Positions 34,034-42,890 of a stretch of 64,000 nucleotides of DNA are shown one piece after another. The stretch lies in assembly GCA_027083925.1 (NCBI GenBank), contig JALWMK010000031.1:1-64000 (forward strand). The letters run 5' to 3'. Position 1 is the stretch's first letter. The number at the start of each line of letters is the position of its first letter. The notes beneath the pieces were generated by a model, which worked only from the letters and a program-made list of their open reading frames with translations, did no database searches and had not been told where the DNA came from. The DNA is from Sedimenticola sp. Its GTDB lineage: Bacteria; Pseudomonadota; Gammaproteobacteria; Chromatiales; Chromatiaceae. The translations under genes were made by a program, and so were the position numbers.

Positions 34034-34857
34034 ACACAAAAACCCTGGCTTTTATCGGCGGCGGCAATATGGCCAGCGCCCTGATCAACGGCCTGATTGA
34101 AGACGGCATCCCCCCACAGAACATCCTGGTTGCCGAGCCTGATGAAAAGCGCAGGGAACAACTGGCAACACGCTTTGGCATCCGCACCGTAGATGATAAC
34201 AACGAAGCCGCCGCCCAGGCGGATATCCTGATACTGGCGGTCAAGCCCCAGGTATTGAAAGATGTCGCCACCACCCTGGCCCCCGCGCTGATTCAGAAAA
34301 CCCCCCTGTGCTTGTCTATCGCTGCAGGCATCCGTCATACCAGCCTGCAACGCTGGCTTGGGGAAGATATTCCCGTGGTGCGCGTGATGCCCAACACGCC
34401 TGCCATGCTCAAAGCCGGTGCCAGCGGGCTGTATGCCCCCAATAGCGTCAACGAGACGCAGCGCAGCGAGGCCGAACATATCGTTCGCGCTACCGGCATC
34501 GCCGTCTGGCTGGACAATGAGAACCAGATGGATGCACTGACCGCTGTCTCCGGCAGTGGGCCGGCCTACTTTTTTCTGTTCATGGAAGCCATGGAAAACA
34601 GCGCCCGCAAACTTGGTCTGCCGGAAAAAACCGCACACCTGCTGGTGCTGCAAACCGCCCTGGGAGCCGCCCGCATGGCAATGGAAAGCACCAGCGACCT
34701 GGAAGAACTGCGTAACAGCGTCACCTCTCCCGGGGGGACTACGGAAAAGGCGCTTGCCACCTTTCAGGAACACGAGCTGGAGCAACTGGTTGAAAAAGCC
34801 ATGACCGCCGCCCGGGATCGTTCCATTGCGCTGTCAGAATCACTGGGGACAGACTGA
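34030..34857 (+). CDS. proC: Pyrroline-5-carboxylate reductase
   Basis: LAFIGGGNMASALINGLI...VMPNTPAMLKAGASGLY. Confidence 0.96.
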   Translation: MNTKTLAFIGGGNMASALINGLIEDGIPPQNILVAEPDEKRREQLATRFGIRTVDDNNEAAAQADILILAVKPQVLKDVATTLAPALIQKTPLCLSIAAGIRHTSLQRWLGEDIPVVRVMPNTPAMLKAGASGLYAPNSVNETQRSEAEHIVRATGIAVWLDNENQMDALTAVSGSGPAYFFLFMEAMENSARKLGLPEKTAHLLVLQTALGAARMAMESTSDLEELRNSVTSPGGTTEKALATFQEHELEQLVEKAMTAARDRSIALSESLGTD

Positions 34858-35435
34858 TGGGGGCAGACTACGCCACCAATCCACTGGTTTTTATCCTGCA
34901 GTTTCTGTTTGGAGCCTACATCCTGATCATACTGCTGCGCTTCTTCCTGCAGCTGACCCGAGCCGATTTCTATAACCCGCTTTCCCAGTTTATCGTCAAA
35001 ATCACCTCACCCGCACTCGTCCCCTTAAGACGCTTCATCCCCAGTATGGGGGGCATGGATATCGCCGCTCTGGTGCTGGCCTGGGCATTGAAAACATTGG
35101 AACTACTCTTGGTTGTGTTAATTTCAACCGGCGTATTCGCCCCTGGGTTCGCCATCATTGGCGCGATCCCCGGCCTGATCGAGTTGTGCATCAATATCTT
35201 CCTGTACGGCATCATCATCCAGGCCATACTCAGCTGGGTCAGCCCCGGCACCTACAACCCGGCGACAGCGCTGCTCCATACCCTGACCGCCCCGGTGTTA
35301 CGACCCGTGCAGCGCTTCATCCCCCCCATCAGCGGCATCGACCTCTCCCCCATGGCTGCCATCCTAGGGCTGATCGTGCTCAAGATGCTGCTTATTCCTC
35401 CGCTCAACCAGCTGGTTGCCGGCCTGGTGTCATGA
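34857..35435 (+). CDS. yggT: YggT family membrane protein
   Basis: Two YggT repeats, FLQLTRADFYNPLSQFIVKITSPALVPLRRFIPS. Confidence 0.92.
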   Translation: MGADYATNPLVFILQFLFGAYILIILLRFFLQLTRADFYNPLSQFIVKITSPALVPLRRFIPSMGGMDIAALVLAWALKTLELLLVVLISTGVFAPGFAIIGAIPGLIELCINIFLYGIIIQAILSWVSPGTYNPATALLHTLTAPVLRPVQRFIPPISGIDLSPMAAILGLIVLKMLLIPPLNQLVAGLVS

Positions 35436-35534
35436 ACCGCTGCTGACGGAAGAAAGAAGGCCCGCTGCCCGGCGGCCGTCAATAACATGTAAAATACTCG
35501 CCTGGACATTCTCACAACACCGAATTAAGCAACC

Positions 35535-36914
35535 ATGAAAGAAAACCAGCCAGTTCCTGTGTACCCTGTGCAGTACATCCCCAATACAGATGATGAAATC
35601 AGTTTGGTGGATATCTGGCTAACCTTCAGAAAGCACCGCAAGCTGTTTTTCAAGGTGGCTGCCAGCGTCACACTCCTGGGGCTGGCAATAGCCTTGCTTA
35701 TGACCAAATCCTACGACCTGCGCACATCCATAGAAATCGGCACCGCCATCCGCGGTGACAACCCGACACCTATCGAAGCCCCGGAAACCGTCAAGGCAAA
35801 GCTGGAAAACTCACTGATACCGATGGTGATACACCAGCTGCATAAAAAGGAAGAAGAAGCAGAAGATTACAGAATCAGCACCAACATCCCCAAAAAAAGT
35901 TCGCTCATCGTGTTGACCAGCAAGACGCCGCTCGATACGGCAGAGCAGTACGAAAACCTGCATAACCGGGTGGTCGCCGCTCTGACCCGGGATCACGCCA
36001 GAATCATCAACGTGCTGAAAAAGAACCTGCAAACCGAGCTGGCGCTGGCGCGCATCGTGCTGGACGACCTGATAGACCCGGCCACTCTGGCAGCGTTGAT
36101 CAAAGAGCAGGAAAAAACGCTGGCAGAAGCAAAGGCAGACCTGGATGCACTAAGCAACCCGGAAATATTCGGCGTACAAATCATCACCGCAGAAAACAAG
36201 ATTCAAGGCGAAAAAAACAAGCTTGCCTCCTTGAAAAATCAAGCAACCATCCTGAATGAAAAACTCGAGAAAATTGATACCAACCAAAATCTGATCAAAG
36301 GACAAATCCAGGAGCTTGAAACGCAAATCAAGGCATCCATGGACTTGCAAAAGAGCGCAACCCAAGACGTAAAAACCGCAACCCAGGCCATGACGCAACT
36401 CATGATCGACAGTGAAATTCAGCAGAACCGAAAATGGCTGGCGCAACTGAAAGAGCGTCTGTTCATCACCCTGGAAAACAACAGGGCCGACATCCAGAAG
36501 TCACTGGAAGACAACAAACGCGCCCAGGAGCTGCAAAAAGAGCATATTGCACAAGCCGAAGCCGGCCTTAAGGAACTCACCGGCAGCAATGTGCTGGCAC
36601 AAAGCAAGCTCAAGGCCGTCATCGCCAAAAGTGAGGCAAACATCGCGAAACTGGCCAACGATCAGAAACGCAGCATCGCCACCCAGCAGGAAAGCATTGG
36701 CGAACTGCAAGGGAAGCTGGACAACTTTGTGGAAACCCGTGCGGTAGTGGAGCCGCTGCTTTCCACCAAACCAACATCCACCTCCAAGCGCGTCATCCTG
36801 CTGATCGCAATATTCCTGGGCATCATCCTGGGCATCATGGCAGTATTCTTCGCCGAACTGCGTGAAAAAGTGCGCGAGAACTTGCTTGAGGACAGCAGGT
36901 CAGACCTGGCCTAG
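35535..36914 (+). CDS. Wzz/chain-length-determinant-like protein
   Basis: N-terminal DEISLVDIWLTFRKHRKLFFKVAASVTLLGLAIA, long coiled coil, C-terminal TM. Confidence 0.75.
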   Translation: MKENQPVPVYPVQYIPNTDDEISLVDIWLTFRKHRKLFFKVAASVTLLGLAIALLMTKSYDLRTSIEIGTAIRGDNPTPIEAPETVKAKLENSLIPMVIHQLHKKEEEAEDYRISTNIPKKSSLIVLTSKTPLDTAEQYENLHNRVVAALTRDHARIINVLKKNLQTELALARIVLDDLIDPATLAALIKEQEKTLAEAKADLDALSNPEIFGVQIITAENKIQGEKNKLASLKNQATILNEKLEKIDTNQNLIKGQIQELETQIKASMDLQKSATQDVKTATQAMTQLMIDSEIQQNRKWLAQLKERLFITLENNRADIQKSLEDNKRAQELQKEHIAQAEAGLKELTGSNVLAQSKLKAVIAKSEANIAKLANDQKRSIATQQESIGELQGKLDNFVETRAVVEPLLSTKPTSTSKRVILLIAIFLGIILGIMAVFFAELREKVRENLLEDSRSDLA

Positions 36915-36933
36915 TTTGCATGGTTATCGCCCC

Positions 36934-37074
36934 TGGATTCCGGCCTGCGCCGGAATGACAAGAGAAGTGCCACCCATCACACCCCGAAAAAGCGCCGTCA
37001 TCCCGGCGCACGACTCCAATGGATGGAGGAGGCCGAATGAAGCAGGAGGCCAGAATCGAGGCCGGGATCCAGGG
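36934..37074. repeat. REP-like palindromic repeats, paired
   Basis: TGGATTCCGGCCTGCGCCGGAATGAC plus imperfect inverted unit GTCATCCCGGCGCA...GCCGGGATCCA. Confidence 0.75.
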
Positions 37075-37090
37075 AATATCACTCCACCTC

Positions 37091-38503
37091 CTAGTATGCC
37101 TTCCTGTCCACAAATCCCCTGAGTACGGTCAGTACAATAATTTTCAAATCCAACCACAACGACCAGTTTTCAATATAGTACAGGTCGTATTCCACCCGTT
37201 TTTCCATCTTGTCCAGGGTATCGGTCTCTCCCCGCCAGCCATTGATTTGCGCCCACCCCGTAATTCCCGGTTTGACCCGGTGGCGTTGCATATAGGCTTC
37301 CACCTGATCCTTGTATAACTCATTGTGCGCCATCGCATGAGGGCGAGGACCAACAATGGACATGCGCCCCTGAAGCACATTGAAAAACTGGGGCAGTTCA
37401 TCCAGGCTGGTTCGCCGCAGAAAGGCACCGAAGCGCGTTACCCTGGGATCACCCATCGTTGCCTGAGTAACTTGCCCACCCTTTTCCCGGTGCACCTTCA
37501 TGGTGCGAAATTTGTAGACCTTGATGGGCTTTCCGTCCCAGCCATGACGTTTTTGCTTGAACAAGATCGGGCCGGGTGAACTAACTTTGACCCCCAGCGC
37601 AATCAAGACCATCAACGGGCTGATCAACAGCAGGATCCAGGCCGCCAAAACCCGATCCTCCACAGCCTTCAGTACGCGGTTTACTCCCTGCATGGGCGAG
37701 GAACGAAGATCCAGCACCGGTACGCCCGCAATCTCTGCAACCGAGTGATTCAGCAAATGAAATCCAAAAATATCCGGCACCAGACGAACATTTACCGTGC
37801 TGTGGCGAAGCATTTGCAAAATCTCGCGCATGCGCCCTTCCGCCCGCAAAGGCAATGCCAGCCATATTTCGTCAATATGTTTTTTTCCACCTTCCAGCTG
37901 TTTACAGCCTTCTTCACAGGAGATCACCGGCACAGATTCAACCTGCTTGCCTTGTAATTCCGGATTGTCATCCCAGAAAGCAACCAGGTCGTACCCGACC
38001 CAGGGGGCATCATTGAGCTGCCGGGCAACAGCCCTCCCAAGTTCACCTGCCCCCATGATGTAGATATGGCGATGATTCCAGCCGCGCTTGCGCATGAAAT
38101 TGAACAGCAAGCGCACAGCGACCCGCACCAGCACCAGCCCCGTCCACGCCAAAAGCACCCAGATAATCGCCCAGTAGCGCGAATACAGGGCGCCACTTTT
38201 GAATCCGAAAGCCAGCAGCATCAATATGAGGACCACTGCAGCCCAGGCGAGCGTGGTTCTCCAAATATGCCGCCAGAGCTCTTTGCCGCGCCAGGAGTGA
38301 TAGAGCTTGAACAAAGGCAGAATAATGGCCGAAAGCAAGGCGCCGACAACCAGCGCCAGTTCGTAGTAATCGTATATCCGGAGATGTCCGAAACGGACGT
38401 AATAGGCCAGAAGCCCGGTACCGATAACAATGCACAGATCCAGTATGCGCGCCCCAAACGATATAACAGGCGAGTACTCCCTGATCAGCCCTTTTTTAAA
38501 CAC
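37091..38503 (-). CDS. Undecaprenyl-phosphate glucose phosphotransferase (WcaJ-type initiating glycosyltransferase)
   Basis: C-terminal sugar transferase domain LFKQKRHGWDGKPIKVYKFRTMKV...RVTRFGAFLRRTSLDELPQFFNVLQGRMSIVGPRPHA. Confidence 0.93.
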   Translation of the reverse strand: MFKKGLIREYSPVISFGARILDLCIVIGTGLLAYYVRFGHLRIYDYYELALVVGALLSAIILPLFKLYHSWRGKELWRHIWRTTLAWAAVVLILMLLAFGFKSGALYSRYWAIIWVLLAWTGLVLVRVAVRLLFNFMRKRGWNHRHIYIMGAGELGRAVARQLNDAPWVGYDLVAFWDDNPELQGKQVESVPVISCEEGCKQLEGGKKHIDEIWLALPLRAEGRMREILQMLRHSTVNVRLVPDIFGFHLLNHSVAEIAGVPVLDLRSSPMQGVNRVLKAVEDRVLAAWILLLISPLMVLIALGVKVSSPGPILFKQKRHGWDGKPIKVYKFRTMKVHREKGGQVTQATMGDPRVTRFGAFLRRTSLDELPQFFNVLQGRMSIVGPRPHAMAHNELYKDQVEAYMQRHRVKPGITGWAQINGWRGETDTLDKMEKRVEYDLYYIENWSLWLDLKIIVLTVLRGFVDRKAY

Positions 38504-38781
38504 AATGTTTTCCTATTTAAAACAAATAGCTAATGCGCGACCAGATATCAACCCGGCTTACACCTTTTCTTTTCCCAACTACCAATAAAATCTGCCAATT
38601 CAAATCATGCGCCCAGAATACCTTCTTCCGTACCCGGCGTATTTTACCAACATCAGCACATTGCTGTCCGATGCCGGGGGGATTTCTTTCTGCCCGCTGC
38701 ATATCCACCCAATATATTTGATTATTGCGCCACCATAGGGGTATATTTATGGGTCAGCAGTAGACGGAGGGGAAACAGCAC

Positions 38782-40752
38782 ATGGGGACAGGTAAACTAC
38801 GGAGCCAGCTTCAGGGCTTTAGCCGCTGGAAAATGCGCCAGCTACACACCATGGAGCAACTGGAAGCCTGGCTCAAACAACAGGGGCTGTTTACCTCTCA
38901 GGCGCAAAAGGCATTGCAGCATGCAGACATCACCCTGCGGCAGGATCACGTTACCGTCGCTGTAGTCGGCGAATTTTCCCGCGGCAAGACAGAACTGATC
39001 AATTCCCTGTTTTTCGGCGATCACAACTTCCGCCTGTTGCCAACCGATGCCGGTCGCACCACTATGTGCCCCACGGAGATCTTCCAGGACGATTGTGAAG
39101 ACCCCTACCTCCGCCTTCTTCCCATCGAAACCCGTTTGGATGAAACCAGCCTGACCGACCTGCAAACCCAACCCGAACGCTGGGAACACATTCCCCTGGA
39201 TGTTGGGAACAGCGAAGACCTTTACAACAAGCTGCTGAAAATTAAAGAGAATAAAATGGTGGCCCGCGATGCTGCCGAGCAAATGGGGCTTGCCGACGTC
39301 AATCAAGCTTCTAGTGACCTTGATCGCCTGGTGTCCATCCCCGCATGGCGCCTGGCCCACCTCAACTACCGCCATCCGCTTCTTGCCCAGGGACTGCGCA
39401 TCCTGGATACGCCGGGGCTGAATGCCGTCAGCAGCGAACCGGAACTGACCTACGAGATATTACCCAACGCCCAGGCGCGCCTGTTCGTGCTGGGAGCCGA
39501 CACCGGCGTTACCCAATCTGACCTGGACATATGGACACAGCTGGTGCAGCAGCCCGGCGCCAAGCGGAAACTGGGGGTGATTGTGGTGCTGAACAAAACC
39601 GATACCCTTTGGGACGAATTGCGCACCGAGCATGAAATACAGAGCAGCATTGAAAGACAATGCATGGAGGTATCCCAGATTCTGGAAGTAAAACACAGGC
39701 AGGTATTTGCTGTCTCTGCCCAAAAAGGTTTGGTAAGCCGGGTGAAGAACGACCCCGAGCTGGAGAAGAAATCCGGGATCCCCCAGTTGGAAAAGCACCT
39801 GGCCGATACCCTGATCCGCAATCGGCAGGCACTGATTGTGGAGCAATCCACAGAGCTGGTCTGCAGCTCCCTGGACAACATCAAGACACTGGTTTCCTCC
39901 CGCCTCAAGCGCATGGAAAAACAATCCACTGAACTCAAAGATCTGAGCACAAAAAGCGAAGCTGCTATCGATGGTCTGCTCAAGCAAGCCCAAGCGGACA
40001 AAGCCCGCTACCAGGCCAGCATTAACGCCTACAAGCAGTCCCGCGCCGACTTCACCGCGCATGGAAAGATGCTGCTGGATGCGCTCTCGCCTTCCGTGCT
40101 GGAACACATTATCACCAAGGCCAAAAAACACATGGCTGGCGCTTGGACAACCATTGGCCTGAAAGAATCGATGGGGGAGCTGTTTGACGATATCAACCAG
40201 CAAATGGAAGCAGCAGGCAATCAGTCCCAGGAAATGAGGCGCCTCATTCGCACCATCTACCGTCGCTTTCATACCCGCCACAAAATGCGCCTGGACGACC
40301 CCAAAATGCTCTCCCTCATCAGCCACCAGGTGGAACTGAACCTGATCTACCAGGAAGCCGAGATTTATCGAAAAAGCCCCCGCACAGCACTCACCGAAAA
40401 GCATTTTGCCATCAAACGCTATTTTCATACCGTCGTTCGGCGGGTGGAACAAACCTTCCGCAACGCCCACAATGACGCCAAAGACTGGCTGGAAACGGCC
40501 CTCGACCCGCTCACAGCCCAGGTACACGAACACCGCAGCGTACTCTCCCAACAACTCTCTGACCTGAAGCTCGCAGGACGCTCCCGCACCACCATAAGGC
40601 AACGTCTGGCAACCCTGAAAAAAGACACCGCACAACAGCAGATGCAGCTCAATACCCTGCAAAAGGTCATTGCAAGTCTCCGTAACACCATGCCCGCCAG
40701 CGAACCTGAACCCCGAAAAGCTGCTGCGGTGGCAATCAAGAAAACCGCCTGA
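38782..40752 (+). CDS. Dynamin-like large GTPase
   Basis: P-loop VVGEFSRGKTELINSLF, ILDTPGLNAV (G3), VLNKTDTLWDE (G4), long helical C-terminal half. Confidence 0.85.
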   Translation: MGTGKLRSQLQGFSRWKMRQLHTMEQLEAWLKQQGLFTSQAQKALQHADITLRQDHVTVAVVGEFSRGKTELINSLFFGDHNFRLLPTDAGRTTMCPTEIFQDDCEDPYLRLLPIETRLDETSLTDLQTQPERWEHIPLDVGNSEDLYNKLLKIKENKMVARDAAEQMGLADVNQASSDLDRLVSIPAWRLAHLNYRHPLLAQGLRILDTPGLNAVSSEPELTYEILPNAQARLFVLGADTGVTQSDLDIWTQLVQQPGAKRKLGVIVVLNKTDTLWDELRTEHEIQSSIERQCMEVSQILEVKHRQVFAVSAQKGLVSRVKNDPELEKKSGIPQLEKHLADTLIRNRQALIVEQSTELVCSSLDNIKTLVSSRLKRMEKQSTELKDLSTKSEAAIDGLLKQAQADKARYQASINAYKQSRADFTAHGKMLLDALSPSVLEHIITKAKKHMAGAWTTIGLKESMGELFDDINQQMEAAGNQSQEMRRLIRTIYRRFHTRHKMRLDDPKMLSLISHQVELNLIYQEAEIYRKSPRTALTEKHFAIKRYFHTVVRRVEQTFRNAHNDAKDWLETALDPLTAQVHEHRSVLSQQLSDLKLAGRSRTTIRQRLATLKKDTAQQQMQLNTLQKVIASLRNTMPASEPEPRKAAAVAIKKTA

Positions 40753-40908
40753 TGCTTTGCAGCCGGTAGCTTCGGTTGAGGGTAATCCGGGCATACGCAG
40801 AAATGCACAAACGAGTGATGCACCCAATCTTGCTGTAATAGCCTATCCTGTACACATCCGGCACTCCGGTTGCCAACACAAAATACCGGGCTGATACGGA
40901 AAACACCC

Positions 40909-40941
40909 CCCCTCTCCCTCTGGGAGAGGGCCGGGGAGAGG
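40909..40941. repeat. CCCTCTCCC...GGGAGAGGG REP-type palindrome
   Basis: CCCTCTCCCTCTGGGAGAGGGCCGGGGAGAGGG. Confidence 0.6.
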
Positions 40942-40991
40942 GAATACCCCCAAAACCACCACCCCCCAGCCTGTGCTAACATGCTCGCACC

Positions 40992-41288
40992 ATGCGCCTA
41001 TCACCACGCAACCAGACCATCATCAAACAAACCGCCAGGGAAATCTTTGGCAATGCACGCATACATCTGTTCGGCTCACGCGTCCATGACAACCTCAAAG
41101 GCGGCGACCTGGATCTCCTGGTGGAATCTGATCGCATTATCAAAGACAAGGAAAAAAAACTGCTTCAACTGGCGGCCAGGCTACAAATGCGGCTGGGCGA
41201 TCAACCCATCGACATCCTGGTACTGGATCCCGAAACACCGCGCCAACCCATCCACGAAGAGGCATTGCGCCAGGGCGTGTTGCTATGA
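40992..41288 (+). CDS. mntA: MNT-type nucleotidyltransferase antitoxin
   Basis: HLFGSRVHDNLKGGDLDLLVE (GS...DxD motif); overlaps the next gene. Confidence 0.85.
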   Translation: MRLSPRNQTIIKQTAREIFGNARIHLFGSRVHDNLKGGDLDLLVESDRIIKDKEKKLLQLAARLQMRLGDQPIDILVLDPETPRQPIHEEALRQGVLL

Positions 41289-41800
41289 ACGAACTGCTCC
41301 CGGTCACCCGTTTCATTCATACACTGGAGACAGTGGAAAAAGAAATCCGGCACCTACAGTACAGTTGGCACCGGGTATTCTCTGAAGAAATCAACGCAAA
41401 CTGGGTGAAAAACCTGGAAAACACGCCGGAAACCGCTGAACGCATGGAAGCATTCATTTCCCGCTTTGGCAGAACCCAAGACACCATCAGCGACAAACTG
41501 TTGCCGCGATGGCTCATGGCACTGGCGGAAAAAACCGGCAGCCAAATCGAAATATTGAATCGCGCAGAACGACTCGGCATTCTCCAAAATACCGAAAACT
41601 GGTTGCAAGCCCGCTACCTGCGCAATCGCCTGGTACATGAATACATGACAGATCCCGCTGCATTCGCCAAAGACCTGCTCCTCGCAAAAACATACAGCCC
41701 AATGTTTTCATATACCTACAATCAGGCTCGTCAGTTTGCCATCGACAGGATGCAAATTGATCCTGGCAATCTTCCTGAAAAAGCAAAGGGTTTCTTCTGA
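41285..41800 (+). CDS. HEPN-domain toxin-like protein
   Basis: RNRLVHEYM fits HEPN RX4-6H motif; directly downstream of MNT gene. Confidence 0.78.
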   Translation: MNELLPVTRFIHTLETVEKEIRHLQYSWHRVFSEEINANWVKNLENTPETAERMEAFISRFGRTQDTISDKLLPRWLMALAEKTGSQIEILNRAERLGILQNTENWLQARYLRNRLVHEYMTDPAAFAKDLLLAKTYSPMFSYTYNQARQFAIDRMQIDPGNLPEKAKGFF

Positions 41801-41946
41801 TGCCATATACACTGTTACGGCGATATCGCCCGAAATTACGCATAGAAAAACCCAAGAGCGCCCGTATATCTGCGAAATGAACCCAAAGTAGCGTATAATT
41901 CGCGTCTAACTTAGCCATAGCACAACACCTGATCCCCCTGCAACCA

Positions 41947-42030
41947 ATGATAAAAATCCTCGTCATTTTCGGCACCCGCCCCGAAGCCATCAAAATGGCG
42001 CCTGTAGTCAAAACACTGCAGAATCTACTA
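41947..42030 (+). pseudogene. 5' fragment of UDP-GlcNAc 2-epimerase (WecB/NeuC family)
   Basis: MIKILVIFGTRPEAIKMAPVVKTL typical N-terminus, then homology lost. Confidence 0.75.
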
Positions 42031-42307
42031 GCTGATGAAAAGGTTGCTGTTATCGGCAATACGGTTGTTTCTGATTTCCGGCCATCGAGTGAAAAACTCT
42101 GGTGGAGGCCTCAAACAAATCTGCCCAGCACCAAGGAACCTGTGATTAGATCATTGTCCCAGCGTCGACCGGGATGCTGGTTATTGATATCCCTGGGTTC
42201 CAGTCTACGCCTGGATGACGCAAAAGGGATTGACCAGGACTCCCTAAGCAATTCAATCACAACCTGCATCGACCAGGCTTGATCGGAGGCACCCAGAAAT
42301 CAGAAAA

Positions 42308-42610
42308 GTGCATGCATTGATAGAACAACATAGGCAAACCACCCAGCAGTTAGCTCATCAAAGAGGCATACACCATGTTCATCTGTTGGGTTCCATGAGC
42401 CAGAAAGATGCCACAGACAACGGTGATACTGAATTGGAAGGCGGGCAGTCCAGCTTAGCTTGGTACCAGGCGGTTTTTGCTGAATGTCTCAGAGTTATTA
42501 GGCCGCCCAGTTGACATGGTAACCCAAAGCTCATTGCATCCGCATACTTGAGAGAAAGCACTCTAAGGGGCGATGCCCTTATGAGCCAAAGGGATAGCGA
42601 TATTTTTTCT
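42308..42610 (+). pseudogene. Frameshifted MNT nucleotidyltransferase relic
   Basis: HVHLLGSMSQKDATDNGDTEL, then in another frame SELLGRPVDMVTQSSLHP, then in a third YLRESTLRGDALMSQRDSDIF. Confidence 0.7.
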
Positions 42611-42890
42611 GGTTCGACTCAAGGTTGATACGGGATGCGGTAGCGAGGAACCTGCAGACACTGGCAGAATCCAGTCAGCGCTTGCCAACCCAGCGGAAGG
42701 CGCCTTTCCCGTTGATACCCTGGAGAGAGATATCCGGATTTTCTCATAATAGATCAGGCAGAATTACCAAAGACAAATATTCTTGACGGATGCCAAGAAA
42801 ACTGGAGCAGCAACAGTCTCCGTCAGAATTCTCAATATGCAATAAGCTGCCTTGCTTGCCTCGGGATTTTTTAAATCGGATGTACAATAA

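Noticed and set aside
36934-37074. Possible CRISPR-like repeat cluster
   Set aside because: Units are inverted and irregularly spaced palindromes without uniform spacers; REP, not CRISPR.
39460-40827. 455-aa minus ORF over the dynamin-like gene
   Set aside because: Antisense to a protein with clear GTPase motifs.
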